Shown: positions 26,479-35,992, counted from the stretch's first letter. The stretch is 64,000 bases of DNA from CAWFXC01 sp963819735 (GCA_963819735.1 CAWFXC010000001.1:1984001-2048000), one strand, 5' to 3'. The notes: generated by a model not told the origin, from the letters alone. A program made the numbers and translations.

Positions 26479-26542
26479 GGCCATGCGTGAGGGCCATGGG
26501 TGACGGCCATGAGTGATGGCCATGAGTGATGGCATGAGTGAG
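26479..26542 (+). repeat. 13-bp tandem repeat carrying successive ATG codons
   Basis: GGCCATGCGTGAG (26479), GGCCATGGGTGAC (26492), GGCCATGAGTGAT (26505, repeated exactly at 26518) and a 12-bp copy (26531) run head to tail. Each has an ATG. Because 13 is not a multiple of three, successive ATGs fall in different frames and the earlier ones open short ORFs such as MREGHG. The last ATG (26534) starts the following gene. Confidence 0.8.
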
Positions 26543-27547
26543 CAAGGTGCCGTCGGTCCGGCCGCGAGCACGGCGGGCGAGTGGTGGCACCCCACCGCGG
26601 GAGTGGCGCAGGCGCTGGTGTGGCTGCTCGCGGCCCAGGCGGCCGGCCAGCTGATCCTCATCCCGTACGACTCCGGTGAGCCCTACGTGCGTATCCACCG
26701 CGCGTTCGACGAGCTGCTGAAGGGGCACGACAACACCGCCCAGACCCTGATCAACCACGCGTTCGACGGCTCGCACCGCGGAATCATCCAGATCGTCAAC
26801 GTGATCGGGTTCGCGGTGCTCGTGCTGTTCGCGATCTGGGGCTGGCGCAGCGCCACCAACGCCCGCGCCCTCGGCCGCGTCGGAGCCCGTCTCGGGCCGG
26901 TGTGGGCGGTCGTGGGGTGGCTGATCCCCGTGGCGTGGCTCGTCCTGCCCTACATCGTGATCCAGGACCTCTGGCGCAGCTCGGCGCCCACCGCGGCGCG
27001 AGGGTCGGGCTGGCGCGGCCTCCCCGGCTCCAATCTCGTGCGCGGTTGGTGGGCGGTCCACGTCGCCGGTTCCCTGCTCGGCACCGGAGCACTCGTGTGG
27101 GCGCTCGCCGGCGGGCTCGACGCCGACGGCACCGCGACCGTCCTCCGCGCCGGCCACGCCGTAGCGGCGGCGGGCGCGTTGCTCGCGATCCTCGTGGTGC
27201 GGGAGGTCACGGAGCGCCAGTCGGCCCAGCAGGAGGCCGACCCGGCGCCGACCTCACGGCCCGCGACCGCCCTCCAGGCGGTCACCGCGGGCGGCGGGCC
27301 GGGCTGGTACGACGATCCCGGACGGCGTTTCGACCACCGCTACTGGGACGGCAGCGCGTGGACCGAGCACGTGAGCACCGACGGGCGGCCGTCGATCGCG
27401 CCGTTGACCCCGCCTGATTGGTATCCCGATCCGACCGGTCGCTTCCACTGGCGCTACTGGACCGGCGATGCGTGGACCGAGCACGTGAGCACCGATCAGG
27501 AGCTGTTCATCGACCCGGTCTCCCCGGGCGACGCCGAGCCCTCCTGA
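26534..27547 (+). CDS. membrane protein with DUF4328-like region and two DUF2510 repeats
   Basis: About 337 residues. The N-terminal part has several hydrophobic helices (VAQALVWLLAAQAAGQLIL, VIGFAVLVLFAIWGWRSA, LGPVWAVVGWLIPVAWLVLPY) with the PxxxLWRSS pattern of DUF4328. The C-terminus has two copies of the DUF2510 module, GWYDDPGRRFDHRYWDGSAW and DWYPDPTGRFHWRYWTGDAW, each followed by TEHVSTD. Such modules are common in actinobacterial envelope proteins; function unknown. The start lies at the end of a 13-bp repeat array, so its expression could depend on repeat number. Confidence 0.72.
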   Translation: MSEQGAVGPAASTAGEWWHPTAGVAQALVWLLAAQAAGQLILIPYDSGEPYVRIHRAFDELLKGHDNTAQTLINHAFDGSHRGIIQIVNVIGFAVLVLFAIWGWRSATNARALGRVGARLGPVWAVVGWLIPVAWLVLPYIVIQDLWRSSAPTAARGSGWRGLPGSNLVRGWWAVHVAGSLLGTGALVWALAGGLDADGTATVLRAGHAVAAAGALLAILVVREVTERQSAQQEADPAPTSRPATALQAVTAGGGPGWYDDPGRRFDHRYWDGSAWTEHVSTDGRPSIAPLTPPDWYPDPTGRFHWRYWTGDAWTEHVSTDQELFIDPVSPGDAEPS

Positions 27548-27557
27548 TCCCGGTCGC

Positions 27558-28216
27558 TCACTCGTCGGCGACGTCGGCTTCAGGGAGCATGTCCTCGGCG
27601 GCCTGGCGGACCTGCCAGTCGCGGTCGGTGAGCGCGGCTTCGATGGCGGCATCGACGCGTGGGCCGTCGAACGGCGCCAGCGCCAGCACCGCGCGTCGCC
27701 TGACCGCGGGCTTGTCGAACACACGCCGAGGATCGCGGGGAGCCCGGCGGGATCACCGAGCGCGCCCAGTGCGGCCACCGCCGCCTCGCGCGCCAGCGCG
27801 TCGCGGTGATGCGCGACCACTCCGCCGAGCGCGTCGACGGCCCCGCCCGCAACTGCCACCGCGCCGAGTTCGCCGAGCGCCCACGCCGCAGCCTCGACCA
27901 CGGCCACGTCGCGGTCGGCGAGCAGGCCGATCAATCCGGACACGCGCGTGTCGGCGTCGGTCGCGAGCAACGGCGCGAGCTCGGCGGCGCGGCGGCGAAC
28001 GGCCGGGCTGTCGTCGGCCGACGCGACCGGCCACACGATTCCCGCGCGCTCGGGCGCGGCGCGCGCGAGCGCGCCCAGCGCAGCCGCTCGCACCCGGGGA
28101 TCGGGGTCGTCGCGGCTTGCGGTCTCGAGCCGGATCACGTCGTCAGCATCGAGCGTGGGGCGGTGTCCGAGTGCGGCGAGCTCGGCCGCACGCGCGACCG
28201 GCCCGGCTCGGGTCAT
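27558..28216 (-). pseudogene. HEAT-repeat protein, frameshifted near 27720
   Basis: Reads from ATG 28216 as alpha-helical HEAT/PBS-lyase-like repeats (DPDPRVRAAALGALARAAP, SPAVRRRAAELAPLLATD, DVAVVEAAAWALGELGAVA, DALAREAAVAALGALGDPA). After ILGV at about 27720 the repeat pattern continues only in another frame (KPAVRRRAVLALAPFDG, DRDWQVRQAAEDMLPE), ending at TGA 27558. Two extra bases (TG) explain the shift. The ATG overlaps the upstream small membrane-protein stop by four bases. Probably a protein-protein scaffold; partner unknown. Confidence 0.68.
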
Positions 28217-28440
28217 GGCAATCGGCCGTTGATCGCGATGATCATCCCGGCGAACACGGTGGCGACCACCGCGGCCACCAGGAAACCGGTGAATCCGACG
28301 AGGAGCACCATGCGCACGAGCGCCCATCCGCGTCGGGCTGCGACCACGCCGGGGCCGGGGCCGGGGCGCGCACCGAACGGGAGCGGGGGCATGGCAGGCT
28401 GAGGGTCGGGTGAACCCGCCAACTTCGGCTCCTCGGGCAT
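28213..28440 (-). CDS. small proline-rich single-helix membrane protein, 75 residues
   Basis: A Pro/Gly-rich cytosolic N-terminus (about 45 residues) followed by one hydrophobic helix (MVLLVGFTGFLVAAVVATVFAGMIIAI). Its stop overlaps the HEAT-repeat start (ATGA), so the pair is likely an operon. It is divergent from the Lon-like protease 49 bp away; the AT-rich tract TATTTT near 28465 could be its -10. No family recognised. Confidence 0.55.
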   Translation of the reverse strand: MPEEPKLAGSPDPQPAMPPLPFGARPGPGPGVVAARRGWALVRMVLLVGFTGFLVAAVVATVFAGMIIAINGRLP

Positions 28441-28489
28441 TCGGGGGTGCGGAGTCCCAAAATATCCGCCGCGAGAGCACCGGAGCCGC

Positions 28490-29674
28490 ATGACCGATCA
28501 GATCTCGGCGACGTCGCCGCCACCGACGACGCCACCGGTGCAACCGCCGGTCGAGCCGCCCCCGGCGCCGCCGTCGGGGCCCGGACGCGGTCGTCGTCAC
28601 CCGGTTCTCACTTGGGTGCTCTCGGTGATCGGCGTCCTGTTGTTGGTGGCGATCCTCGCCGGCTTCCTGATCCACCTGCCGTACGTGATCATCTCCCCGG
28701 GTTCGGCCACGCCCCTCGACCGGTCCGTCGTGCAGATCGAAGGCGCGCAGACCTACCCCCACGCCAACGACGTGCTGTTCCTCACCGTGCGAGTGACGAA
28801 CCAGGACCCGAGCCTCTGGCGCCTGGCCGCCGCGTGGCTCGACCCGGACCGCGACATCGAGAAGCGCTCCGACGTCGTCGGATGTCTGAGTGACAGCGAG
28901 AACGAGGTCTTCAACACCGAGTTGATGAGCCAATCGCAGAACGACGCCAAGTACGTCGCGTTGACCCGTCTCGGCTACCACGTCACCGCCGATCCGCCCG
29001 AGGTCCGTGTGATCGAGGTGTGTCCTGGCGCGCCGGCGTACGGCAAATTGTCGGTGGGCGACCGCGTTCTCTCGGTCGACTCCCACCCCGTTGCCCAACT
29101 CGCCGACGTCGCGCCCCTCGTGCAGCAGCACAAACCGGGAGATCCCGTCGTGGTCACCTACGAACGCAACGGCGCGACGCGAACCACGACCATCGACACC
29201 GGCCGCGTGTCGGCCGACCGCACGAAGTGCGTGGCCGCCAAGGGCTCCACCACCGGCACGCCCTGTCTCGGTATCACGTCGCAGGCGTTCGTGAACTACC
29301 AGTTCCCGATCGACGTGACCATCAACACCGACCGGGTCGGGGGCCCGTCGGCCGGCCTCGCGTTCACACTCGCCATCATCGACAACCTCACGCCGGGCGC
29401 ACTCACCGACGGCAAACGGGTCGCGGTGACGGGTGCGATCGACCCCGACGGCACGGTGGAACCGGTCGGCGGAGTCGAGCAGAAGGCGATCACGGCCCGA
29501 ACGAACGGGGTCACCTTGATGATCGTCCCGACCGCCGAGGTGAAGGACGCGAAGAAGGGTGCCGGCAACCTGCGCGTCGTCGGCGTGGCGAACCTGGATC
29601 AGGCGCTGGCCGCGCTCCAGGCGGCCGGCGGATCTCCAGTGCCGCCACCGTCCTCGACCGCGGCGCGATCATGA
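28490..29674 (+). CDS. membrane-anchored PDZ/Lon-type serine protease (YlbL family)
   Basis: A 394-residue protein with a Pro-rich N-terminus, one membrane helix (about 40-62), a PDZ domain (VCPGAPAYGKLSVGDRVLSVDS) and a C-terminal Lon-type proteolytic domain with the Ser-Lys dyad: Ser287 in GGPSAGLAF and Lys332 in GGVEQKAITA. YlbL-like proteases act on the outer face of the membrane in Gram-positive bacteria. The DivIVA-MuF gene follows after 4 bp, so the two are probably co-transcribed. Confidence 0.87.
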   Translation: MTDQISATSPPPTTPPVQPPVEPPPAPPSGPGRGRRHPVLTWVLSVIGVLLLVAILAGFLIHLPYVIISPGSATPLDRSVVQIEGAQTYPHANDVLFLTVRVTNQDPSLWRLAAAWLDPDRDIEKRSDVVGCLSDSENEVFNTELMSQSQNDAKYVALTRLGYHVTADPPEVRVIEVCPGAPAYGKLSVGDRVLSVDSHPVAQLADVAPLVQQHKPGDPVVVTYERNGATRTTTIDTGRVSADRTKCVAAKGSTTGTPCLGITSQAFVNYQFPIDVTINTDRVGGPSAGLAFTLAIIDNLTPGALTDGKRVAVTGAIDPDGTVEPVGGVEQKAITARTNGVTLMIVPTAEVKDAKKGAGNLRVVGVANLDQALAALQAAGGSPVPPPSSTAARS

Positions 29675-29678
29675 ACGC

Positions 29679-31436
29679 ATGACCGACAGCTCGGACTCCT
29701 CGTACGGCCCGCGCGGCTCGCAGACCTCACCGGACGCGATCGCGGAACGGACGTTCAGCCAGGCGAAGCGGGGGTACGCGGAATCAGAGGTGCGCGCCTA
29801 CCTGCGGATGGTCGCCGGCGACGTCGCGGCGATGAGCACACGTGAACGCGAGCTCGCGGCCCGCGTGCGCGACCTCGAGGAACAACTCCACCGGCCGGTC
29901 CCGCCCCCGTCGGATGCCGACCTCCTCACCGCGCTGGGCGAGGAGACGGCCCGGGTGCTCGGGCAGGCCCGGCAGTCGGCGCAGGAGCTGCGGGGCAAGG
30001 CCGACGAGCACGCCCGCCGCGTCGTGCGGGAGGCGCAGGAGACGGCACGAGAGCTGCGTACCACCACCCAGCAGGCGGTCGAGGCGAAGACCCACGAGGC
30101 CGAGGACGCCGCCCGGGCGCGGGCGAAGGAGATCGTCGCCGAGGCCCGCGCCCTGCGCGAGCGCGTGATCAACGACCTCAACGAGCGCCGCACCGAGCTC
30201 GAGCGTCAGATCGCCGAGCTGCGCGCCGGGCGCGGCAAGCTCGTCGAGACCTATCAGATCGTCGAGCGCGCGCTCACCCACACGACGCGCGTCATGGCCG
30301 AAGAGCCGTCGGCGACTCCCGAGGTGCCGACACCGCCGGCCGACGGCGAACGCGAGTCGGCCGCATCGGCACCGTCAGCCCCGGTCGCGTCGGCGCCTTC
30401 CACCGTTCCCCCTTCGGCGCCCTCCTCCTCTCCTCCCGCGGCGCCCGCCCCGGAGGCGGCGGCGTCGGAGGACGCAGAGCCGGCGCCGGCGCCGGAGCCG
30501 GAAGCGAAGGCTGCACCCGAGGAGGCGGGTGGGCCCGATGTCGGCGCGCTGTTCGAGAAGTTGCGCACCGAACAGACCGAGCAGCCCGATCCGCCGGAGC
30601 CGGAGGTCGCCGCGGACGCGCCCGGTGCGGCGTCCGCCGACGACGACACGCAGGCGCTCCCGACCGCGTCGGAACGGGAAGCGGAGGCAGCTGTCTCGGC
30701 CGAGAGCGGGGAAGCCGACGCCGACGACGACACCGCCAACGCCGCCGAGGACGCGGAACCGGAAGAGGAGCTCAGCCCCGCCCAGGCGGCGATCGCGGCG
30801 CGCGACACCGCGCTGGTCGACGCCGGGAACGATCTGCTGAAGCGGGGGAAGCGGGCGCTCCAGGACGAGCAGAACGACATCCTCGACGGACTCCGCCGTC
30901 AGCGGGGCAAGATCGACATCGCCAAGGTGCTCCCGGCACCCGAGGACCAGCTCGCCCGCTGGGCGCACGTCCTCCAACCGGCCGTCGACTCGGCGTACTC
31001 GACCGGCGCCGCCACCGTGGGTGGGCCGGTCGGCTCCGCGCCGCGGGCCCTGCTCACCGAGCTCGCCACCGCCACCATCACGCCACTCCGAGACCGCCTG
31101 TCGTCGTCCATCGAGTCGATCGACGCGCGCACGCCCGCCGACACCGAGATCGCCATCGCGCAACGGCTGGGTGCCCGCTACCGGGAGTGGCGGGGCCAGG
31201 AGCTCGAGTTGGTGCTCGGCGACGCGCTCGCCGTCGCCTACTCACGCGGGGTGTTCGACGCGGCACCCGACGGCGCCCGCCTGCGGTGGTTCCCGGCGCA
31301 CGAGGGCAAGTGCCCCGACTGCGACGACAACGCGCTCGAACCCACGGTGAAGGGCAGCGAGTTCCCCACCGGGCAGCCGTTTCCGCCCGCGCATCCGGGT
31401 TGTCGCTGCCTGCTCGCGGTTGACGACGCGGAATAG
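29679..31436 (+). CDS. DivIVA-like coiled-coil protein fused to a MuF-like C-terminal domain
   Basis: 585 residues in three parts. Residues about 15-210 begin with a DivIVA-like segment (IAERTFSQAKRGYAESEVRAYL) and a long coiled coil. Residues about 210-375 are an acidic Ala/Pro/Glu-rich linker. Residues about 385-585 are helical and end with the cysteine signature CPDC (545-548), then PPAHPGCRC (His572, Cys575, Cys577), which is the mark of phage Mu F/SPP1 gp7 head-morphogenesis (MuF) domains. DivIVA proteins mark poles and septa. I know of no described function for this fusion. It follows the Lon-like protease by 4 bp. Confidence 0.75.
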   Translation: MTDSSDSSYGPRGSQTSPDAIAERTFSQAKRGYAESEVRAYLRMVAGDVAAMSTRERELAARVRDLEEQLHRPVPPPSDADLLTALGEETARVLGQARQSAQELRGKADEHARRVVREAQETARELRTTTQQAVEAKTHEAEDAARARAKEIVAEARALRERVINDLNERRTELERQIAELRAGRGKLVETYQIVERALTHTTRVMAEEPSATPEVPTPPADGERESAASAPSAPVASAPSTVPPSAPSSSPPAAPAPEAAASEDAEPAPAPEPEAKAAPEEAGGPDVGALFEKLRTEQTEQPDPPEPEVAADAPGAASADDDTQALPTASEREAEAAVSAESGEADADDDTANAAEDAEPEEELSPAQAAIAARDTALVDAGNDLLKRGKRALQDEQNDILDGLRRQRGKIDIAKVLPAPEDQLARWAHVLQPAVDSAYSTGAATVGGPVGSAPRALLTELATATITPLRDRLSSSIESIDARTPADTEIAIAQRLGARYREWRGQELELVLGDALAVAYSRGVFDAAPDGARLRWFPAHEGKCPDCDDNALEPTVKGSEFPTGQPFPPAHPGCRCLLAVDDAE

Positions 31437-31471
31437 CCCAACCCGCGCCCGCTGGTAACGATCCTTCCATC

Positions 31472-31477
31472 TAGGCT
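31472..31477 (+). promoter_or_regulatory. -10 box upstream of the UPF0182 gene
   Basis: TAGGCT lies 8 nt before ATG 31486 with no ribosome site between, consistent with a leaderless or very short-leader message. Confidence 0.4.
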
Positions 31478-31485
31478 GCGCCCCG

Positions 31486-34479
31486 ATGCGAGTCCCCACG
31501 CACGAGCCGAGACGCCGCTTCCGCCTGCGCGGTTGGATCATCGGCGCGGTCGTCGTGCTGGTCATCCTGCTGTTCAGCCTGCGGGGACTCGCCGGCTTCT
31601 ACACCGATTACCTCTGGTTCGACTCGCTCGGACAGGGGAGCACGTGGAGCAGCCTGCTCGCGGCGCGGGTCGCGCCGGCGCTCGTGTTCACGGTCGTGTT
31701 CTTCGTGATCATGTTCGTGAACCTCGTCATCGCCGATCGGCTCGCGCCGAAGTACCGATCGATGGGCCCCGAAGACGAGCTCATCCAGCGCTACCAGCAG
31801 GTCGCGGAGCCGTACACGATGCGGATCCGCATCGCGGTGTCACTGTTCTTCGCGTTGATCGCCGGCATCGGCGTGTCGTCGCAGTGGAAGCAGTGGATCC
31901 TCTTCACGCACTACGAGAGCTTCCACAAGACCGATCCGCAGTTCCACAAGGACATCGGCTTCTACGTCTTCCAACTCCCGTTCCTCAAGTTCATCTCCGA
32001 ATGGTTGTTCGCCGGCCTGGTGATCGTGTTGATCGTCACCGCGGTCGCGCACTACCTCAACGGCGGCATCCGCTTCCAGAGCCCGTTCCAGCGCGTCACC
32101 CCGCAGGTGAAGGCGCACCTGTCGGTGATCCTCGCGGTCATGGCGCTGGTCAAGACCGCGCAGTACTACCTCGGTCGTTTCGAGCTCAACTTCTCGACGC
32201 GTGGAGTGGTCGAAGGTGCGAGCTACACCGACGTGAAGGCGCAACTACCGGCGCTCAACCTGCTGATCTTCATCTCGATCGGCGCGGCCGCGCTGTTCCT
32301 GTGGAACATCCGGCGCCGCGGTTGGGTGCTCCCGATCATCGCGGTCGGCCTGTGGGCATTCGTGTCGCTCGTGATCGGCACGATCTATCCCGCGGCGGTG
32401 CAGCAGTTCAAGGTCGGTCCCAACGAGTACCAGGCCGAGGCGAAGTACATCGACCGCAACATCCGAGCCACGCGGGACGCGTTCGGTCTCGACGTCGTCA
32501 AACCCAACGACTTCGACTACACGTCGTTGAGCTCGCTCGGCAACACCCAGGCGAGCACGCTGGTGCAGAGCAACCTCGGCACCATCAACAACGCACGGCT
32601 GTGGGACCCGAACGTCATCAAGGACACCTACACGACCCTGCAGAACCTGCAGACCTATTACCAGATCGGTGACGTCGACGTCGATCGCTATCTCGTCGAC
32701 GGCAAGACCCAGCAGGTGCTGATCTCGGCCCGCGGGCTCAACAGCGCCGACCTGCCCAGCCAGTCGTTCATCAACCGTCACGTCGTATACACCCACGGCT
32801 ACGGCGTGGTCGCGTCACCGAGCAACTCGGCCGACTCCGACGGCAACCCGAGCTTCTACCTCCGCGACATCCCGACGCAGTCGAAGGGGATCGCGCTCAG
32901 CACGGGCAAGGCCTCGCAGATCTACTTCGCCGAGAACCTCACCAGCTACGTGCTCACCGGCGCGCAGTCGCAGGAGTTCAACTACCAACGCCAGGGCGCC
33001 ACCGACCAGTTCACCCGCTACACGGGCAAGGACGGCGTGAAGCTGTCCAACTACATCCGGCGCGCCGCGTTCGCGCTGCGATTCGGCAGCCTCGACCCGT
33101 TGATCTCGGGTCAGGTCACCTCCAGTACCAAGCTGCTGATGGAGCGCGACATCCGCGCCCGGGTCACGAAGCTCGCGCCGTTCCTGCAGTTCGACGCCGA
33201 CCCGTACCCGGTCGTGCTCGGCAACAAGACCGTCTGGGTCATGGACGGCTACACGACCACCGACGAGTACCCCTACGGGCAGTCGCTCAGCGGGGAAGGG
33301 TCGCTGTCGAACAGCTTCAACTACGTGCGCAACTCGGTGAAGGTCACCGTCGACGCCTATCAGGGCACGGTCACCTTCTACGTGTTCGACAACAAGGACC
33401 CGATCATCAAGTCCTACCGGGCCGCGTTCCCCGACCTCTTCACCGACGGGTCGAAGATGCCGGCTGCGATCCGCGCCCACCTCCGCTACCCCGAGGATCT
33501 CTTCCGGTCGCAGTCGGCGATGTTCGGCCGCTACCACGTCACCGAGCCCAAGCGGTTCTACGACGGCAGCTCCAAGTGGCTCGTCTCGCCCGATCCCGGT
33601 TCCGGCCCCGTCACCAGTGACTTCGTGGCCGCCGCCGCGAGCGCCGCCGACGCGTCGTCGAGTGCCAGCAACCAGCCGCAGGCCGCTTCGTCGAGCGGGA
33701 AACGCATCGACCCCTACTACCTCAACATCCGGCTCCCGGGGCAGACCGAAGAGCACTTCATCATCCTGGAACCGTTCGTGCCGGTGTCGTCGGGCAACAG
33801 TCAGACGCGCCTCGTGTCGTTCCTCGCCGCCGATTCCGATCCGGGGCAATACGGGAAGCTCGAGTCGTTCACGATGCCGCAGGGTCAAACTGTGTTCGGG
33901 CCCGTCCAGGTGAACAACGCGATCATCCGAACACCCGCGATCTCCACCGCGATCACCCTGTTGAACCAGCAGGGGTCGCGGATCATCCAGGGCAGCATGC
34001 AGCTGATCCCGGTCGGCAATTCCCTGCTCTACGTGCGGCCCTTCTACGCCCAGGGCCGCGGCACCGGCAGCTACCCGCAGTTCCAGTTCGTCGTCGTCTA
34101 CACGCAGGGCTCGGGCGCGTTCTGCGGCCAGACCGTGCAGGACGGCCTCAACCAGCTCCTCGGGAACGCTTCCGCCGCCACCACCTGCAACATCTCGAGC
34201 GGCGCCACGAGCGGGGGCACCGGTACCGGCCCGATCACCGTCCCGACGACCACGCCGACCACCACTCCCACCACCACCCCCGGGTCGGCCACCACCACCC
34301 CGACCACCACCACGATCCCGCCCGCCACCGGCAGCGTGCAGGACCTCCTCAACCAGGCGGCGGCCAAGCTCGACCAGGCCCAGCAGGAGCTCACGGCGGG
34401 CAACCTCGGGCAATACCAGACCCTGGTCGATCAGGCCAAGGTGCTGGTGAAACAGGCCCAGACCCTGGCGGGCAAGTAA
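31486..34479 (+). CDS. UPF0182 family large membrane protein
   Basis: A 997-residue protein of the UPF0182 family, widespread in actinobacteria and without a defined role. About seven membrane helices occupy residues 15-310 (first GWIIGAVVVLVILLFSL), with the family pattern FYTDYLWFDSLGQ. A large soluble, probably extracytoplasmic, part follows (FNYQRQGATDQFTRYTGKDG, MDGYTTTDEYPYGQSL). The C-terminus has a Thr/Pro linker and a final helix LNQAAAKLDQAQQEL. Flanking genes are independent units. Family assignment is secure. Confidence 0.9.
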   Translation: MRVPTHEPRRRFRLRGWIIGAVVVLVILLFSLRGLAGFYTDYLWFDSLGQGSTWSSLLAARVAPALVFTVVFFVIMFVNLVIADRLAPKYRSMGPEDELIQRYQQVAEPYTMRIRIAVSLFFALIAGIGVSSQWKQWILFTHYESFHKTDPQFHKDIGFYVFQLPFLKFISEWLFAGLVIVLIVTAVAHYLNGGIRFQSPFQRVTPQVKAHLSVILAVMALVKTAQYYLGRFELNFSTRGVVEGASYTDVKAQLPALNLLIFISIGAAALFLWNIRRRGWVLPIIAVGLWAFVSLVIGTIYPAAVQQFKVGPNEYQAEAKYIDRNIRATRDAFGLDVVKPNDFDYTSLSSLGNTQASTLVQSNLGTINNARLWDPNVIKDTYTTLQNLQTYYQIGDVDVDRYLVDGKTQQVLISARGLNSADLPSQSFINRHVVYTHGYGVVASPSNSADSDGNPSFYLRDIPTQSKGIALSTGKASQIYFAENLTSYVLTGAQSQEFNYQRQGATDQFTRYTGKDGVKLSNYIRRAAFALRFGSLDPLISGQVTSSTKLLMERDIRARVTKLAPFLQFDADPYPVVLGNKTVWVMDGYTTTDEYPYGQSLSGEGSLSNSFNYVRNSVKVTVDAYQGTVTFYVFDNKDPIIKSYRAAFPDLFTDGSKMPAAIRAHLRYPEDLFRSQSAMFGRYHVTEPKRFYDGSSKWLVSPDPGSGPVTSDFVAAAASAADASSSASNQPQAASSSGKRIDPYYLNIRLPGQTEEHFIILEPFVPVSSGNSQTRLVSFLAADSDPGQYGKLESFTMPQGQTVFGPVQVNNAIIRTPAISTAITLLNQQGSRIIQGSMQLIPVGNSLLYVRPFYAQGRGTGSYPQFQFVVVYTQGSGAFCGQTVQDGLNQLLGNASAATTCNISSGATSGGTGTGPITVPTTTPTTTPTTTPGSATTTPTTTTIPPATGSVQDLLNQAAAKLDQAQQELTAGNLGQYQTLVDQAKVLVKQAQTLAGK

Positions 34480-34514
34480 CTCCCATACGGGTTGGGGAAC
34501 CCGTCGGGGATTGT

Positions 34515-34534
34515 TACTATGGGCGTAGTGGAAA
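34515..34534 (+). promoter_or_regulatory. putative Fe-S operator overlapping the suf promoter
   Basis: An imperfect inverted repeat (ACTA 34516-34519, TAGT 34526-34529) overlaps a -10-like TACTAT (34515-34520). Bases 34516-34534 match 53477-53495, upstream of the second suf cluster, at 16 of 19 positions. A repressor binding here would block the sufB promoter; the regulator is not in the window. Confidence 0.6.
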
Positions 34535-34562
34535 CCCCTCCGCGCCCTTGTAGGGAGCCGTG

Positions 34563-35966
34563 ATGGCAGTTTCAGGAATCGATCTCGGCAAGTACAAGCT
34601 CGGCTGGTCCGACAGCACCGAGGACTACGTCTACGCGCCCGAGAAAGGGCTCAACGAGACCGTCGTCCGCGACATCTCGTACCAGAAGAGCGAACCGGAG
34701 TGGATGACCAAGTTCCGGCTCAACGCGCTCACGCGCTTCGAGCGCAAGCCGATGCTCGACTGGTTCGCCAAGAACATGCCGAACATCGACTTCAACGACA
34801 TCTACTACTACCTCAAGCCCACGGACGGGCAGGTCGCCGACTGGGACATGCTCCCCGACGACATGAAGAAGACCTACGAGAAGCTGGGCATCCCCGAGGC
34901 CGAGCGCAAGTTCCTGGCCGGGGTCACCGCGCAGTACGACTCGGAGACGGTGTACCACCGCAACCGCGACGAGCTCGCCAAGCAGGGTGTGCTCTTCACC
35001 GACATCGACACCGCGATCCGGGAGTACCCCGAGATCGTCCAGCAGTACCTCGGTACGGTCATCCCTCCCGGCGACAACAAGTTCGCCGCGCTCAACTCCG
35101 CGGTCCTGAGCGGCGGGAGCTTCATCTACGTGCCGCCGGGCGTGCACGTGGAGATGCCGCTCCAGGCCTACTTCCGCATCAACTCGGAGAACGCGGGCCA
35201 GTTCGAGCGCACGTTGATCATCGCCGACGAAGGCTCGTCGGTGCACTACGTCGAGGGATGCTCGGCGCCGGTGTACTCCACCGACTCGCTGCACTCGGCC
35301 GTGGTCGAGCTGATCGCCAAGCCGAGCGCGCGCATCCGCTACACCACGATCCAGAACTGGTCGCCCAACGTCTACAACCTCGTCACCAAGCGGGCTCGGG
35401 CGGAGACCGAAGCCACGGTCGAATGGATCGACGGCAACCTCGGCTCCAAGCTCACCATGAAGTACCCAGCGGTCGTGATGGTCGGTCCGAAGGCGCACGG
35501 CGAAGTGCTGTCGGTCGCCTATGCGGGCGCCGGCCAGCACCAGGACGCCGGGGCGAAGATGACCCACGCGGCGCCCGAGACCACGTCGATCATCGACTCC
35601 AAGTCGATCTCCAAGGATGGCGGGCGCACCACGTACCGCGGCCTGGTGAAGGTCGAGGAGGGCGCGTACAAGGTGAAGAGCCACGTGCGCTGCGACGCCC
35701 TGATCCTCGACGACGACAGCCGCTCCGACACGTACCCCTACATGGAGATCGACGAGAAGGACGCCCGCATCGGCCACGAGGCCACGGTCTCGAAGGTCGG
35801 CGACGACCAGCTCTTCTACCTGATGAGCCGGGGTCTCAGCGAGCAGCAGGCGACGGCCATGATCGTCAACGGCTTCATCGAGCCCATCACCAAGACGCTC
35901 CCGATGGAGTACGCCGTGGAGCTGTCTCGGCTCATCGAGCTCAACATGGAGGGCGCGGTCGGCTGA
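34563..35966 (+). CDS. sufB: SufB Fe-S cluster scaffold subunit
   Basis: SufB, with SufD and SufC, assembles Fe-S clusters. The 467-residue protein has the typical N-terminal region, YVPPGVHVEMPLQAYFRIN, EGCSAP, NWSPNVYNLVTKR, and the C-terminal RCDALILDDDSRSDTYP with the conserved cysteine, plus GHEATVSKVGDDQLFYLMSRG. ATG 34563 follows GGGAG (34553-34557). First of four genes sufB-sufD-Rieske-sufC; sufS and sufU are in a second cluster at 51-53 kb. Confidence 0.93.
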   Translation: MAVSGIDLGKYKLGWSDSTEDYVYAPEKGLNETVVRDISYQKSEPEWMTKFRLNALTRFERKPMLDWFAKNMPNIDFNDIYYYLKPTDGQVADWDMLPDDMKKTYEKLGIPEAERKFLAGVTAQYDSETVYHRNRDELAKQGVLFTDIDTAIREYPEIVQQYLGTVIPPGDNKFAALNSAVLSGGSFIYVPPGVHVEMPLQAYFRINSENAGQFERTLIIADEGSSVHYVEGCSAPVYSTDSLHSAVVELIAKPSARIRYTTIQNWSPNVYNLVTKRARAETEATVEWIDGNLGSKLTMKYPAVVMVGPKAHGEVLSVAYAGAGQHQDAGAKMTHAAPETTSIIDSKSISKDGGRTTYRGLVKVEEGAYKVKSHVRCDALILDDDSRSDTYPYMEIDEKDARIGHEATVSKVGDDQLFYLMSRGLSEQQATAMIVNGFIEPITKTLPMEYAVELSRLIELNMEGAVG

Positions 35967-35992
35967 CGCCGGTTGCGCGCGGTACTGCCTCG

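Noticed and set aside
32815..34413. 532-codon minus-strand open frame inside the UPF0182 gene
   Set aside because: Low-complexity antisense translation without any family resemblance.
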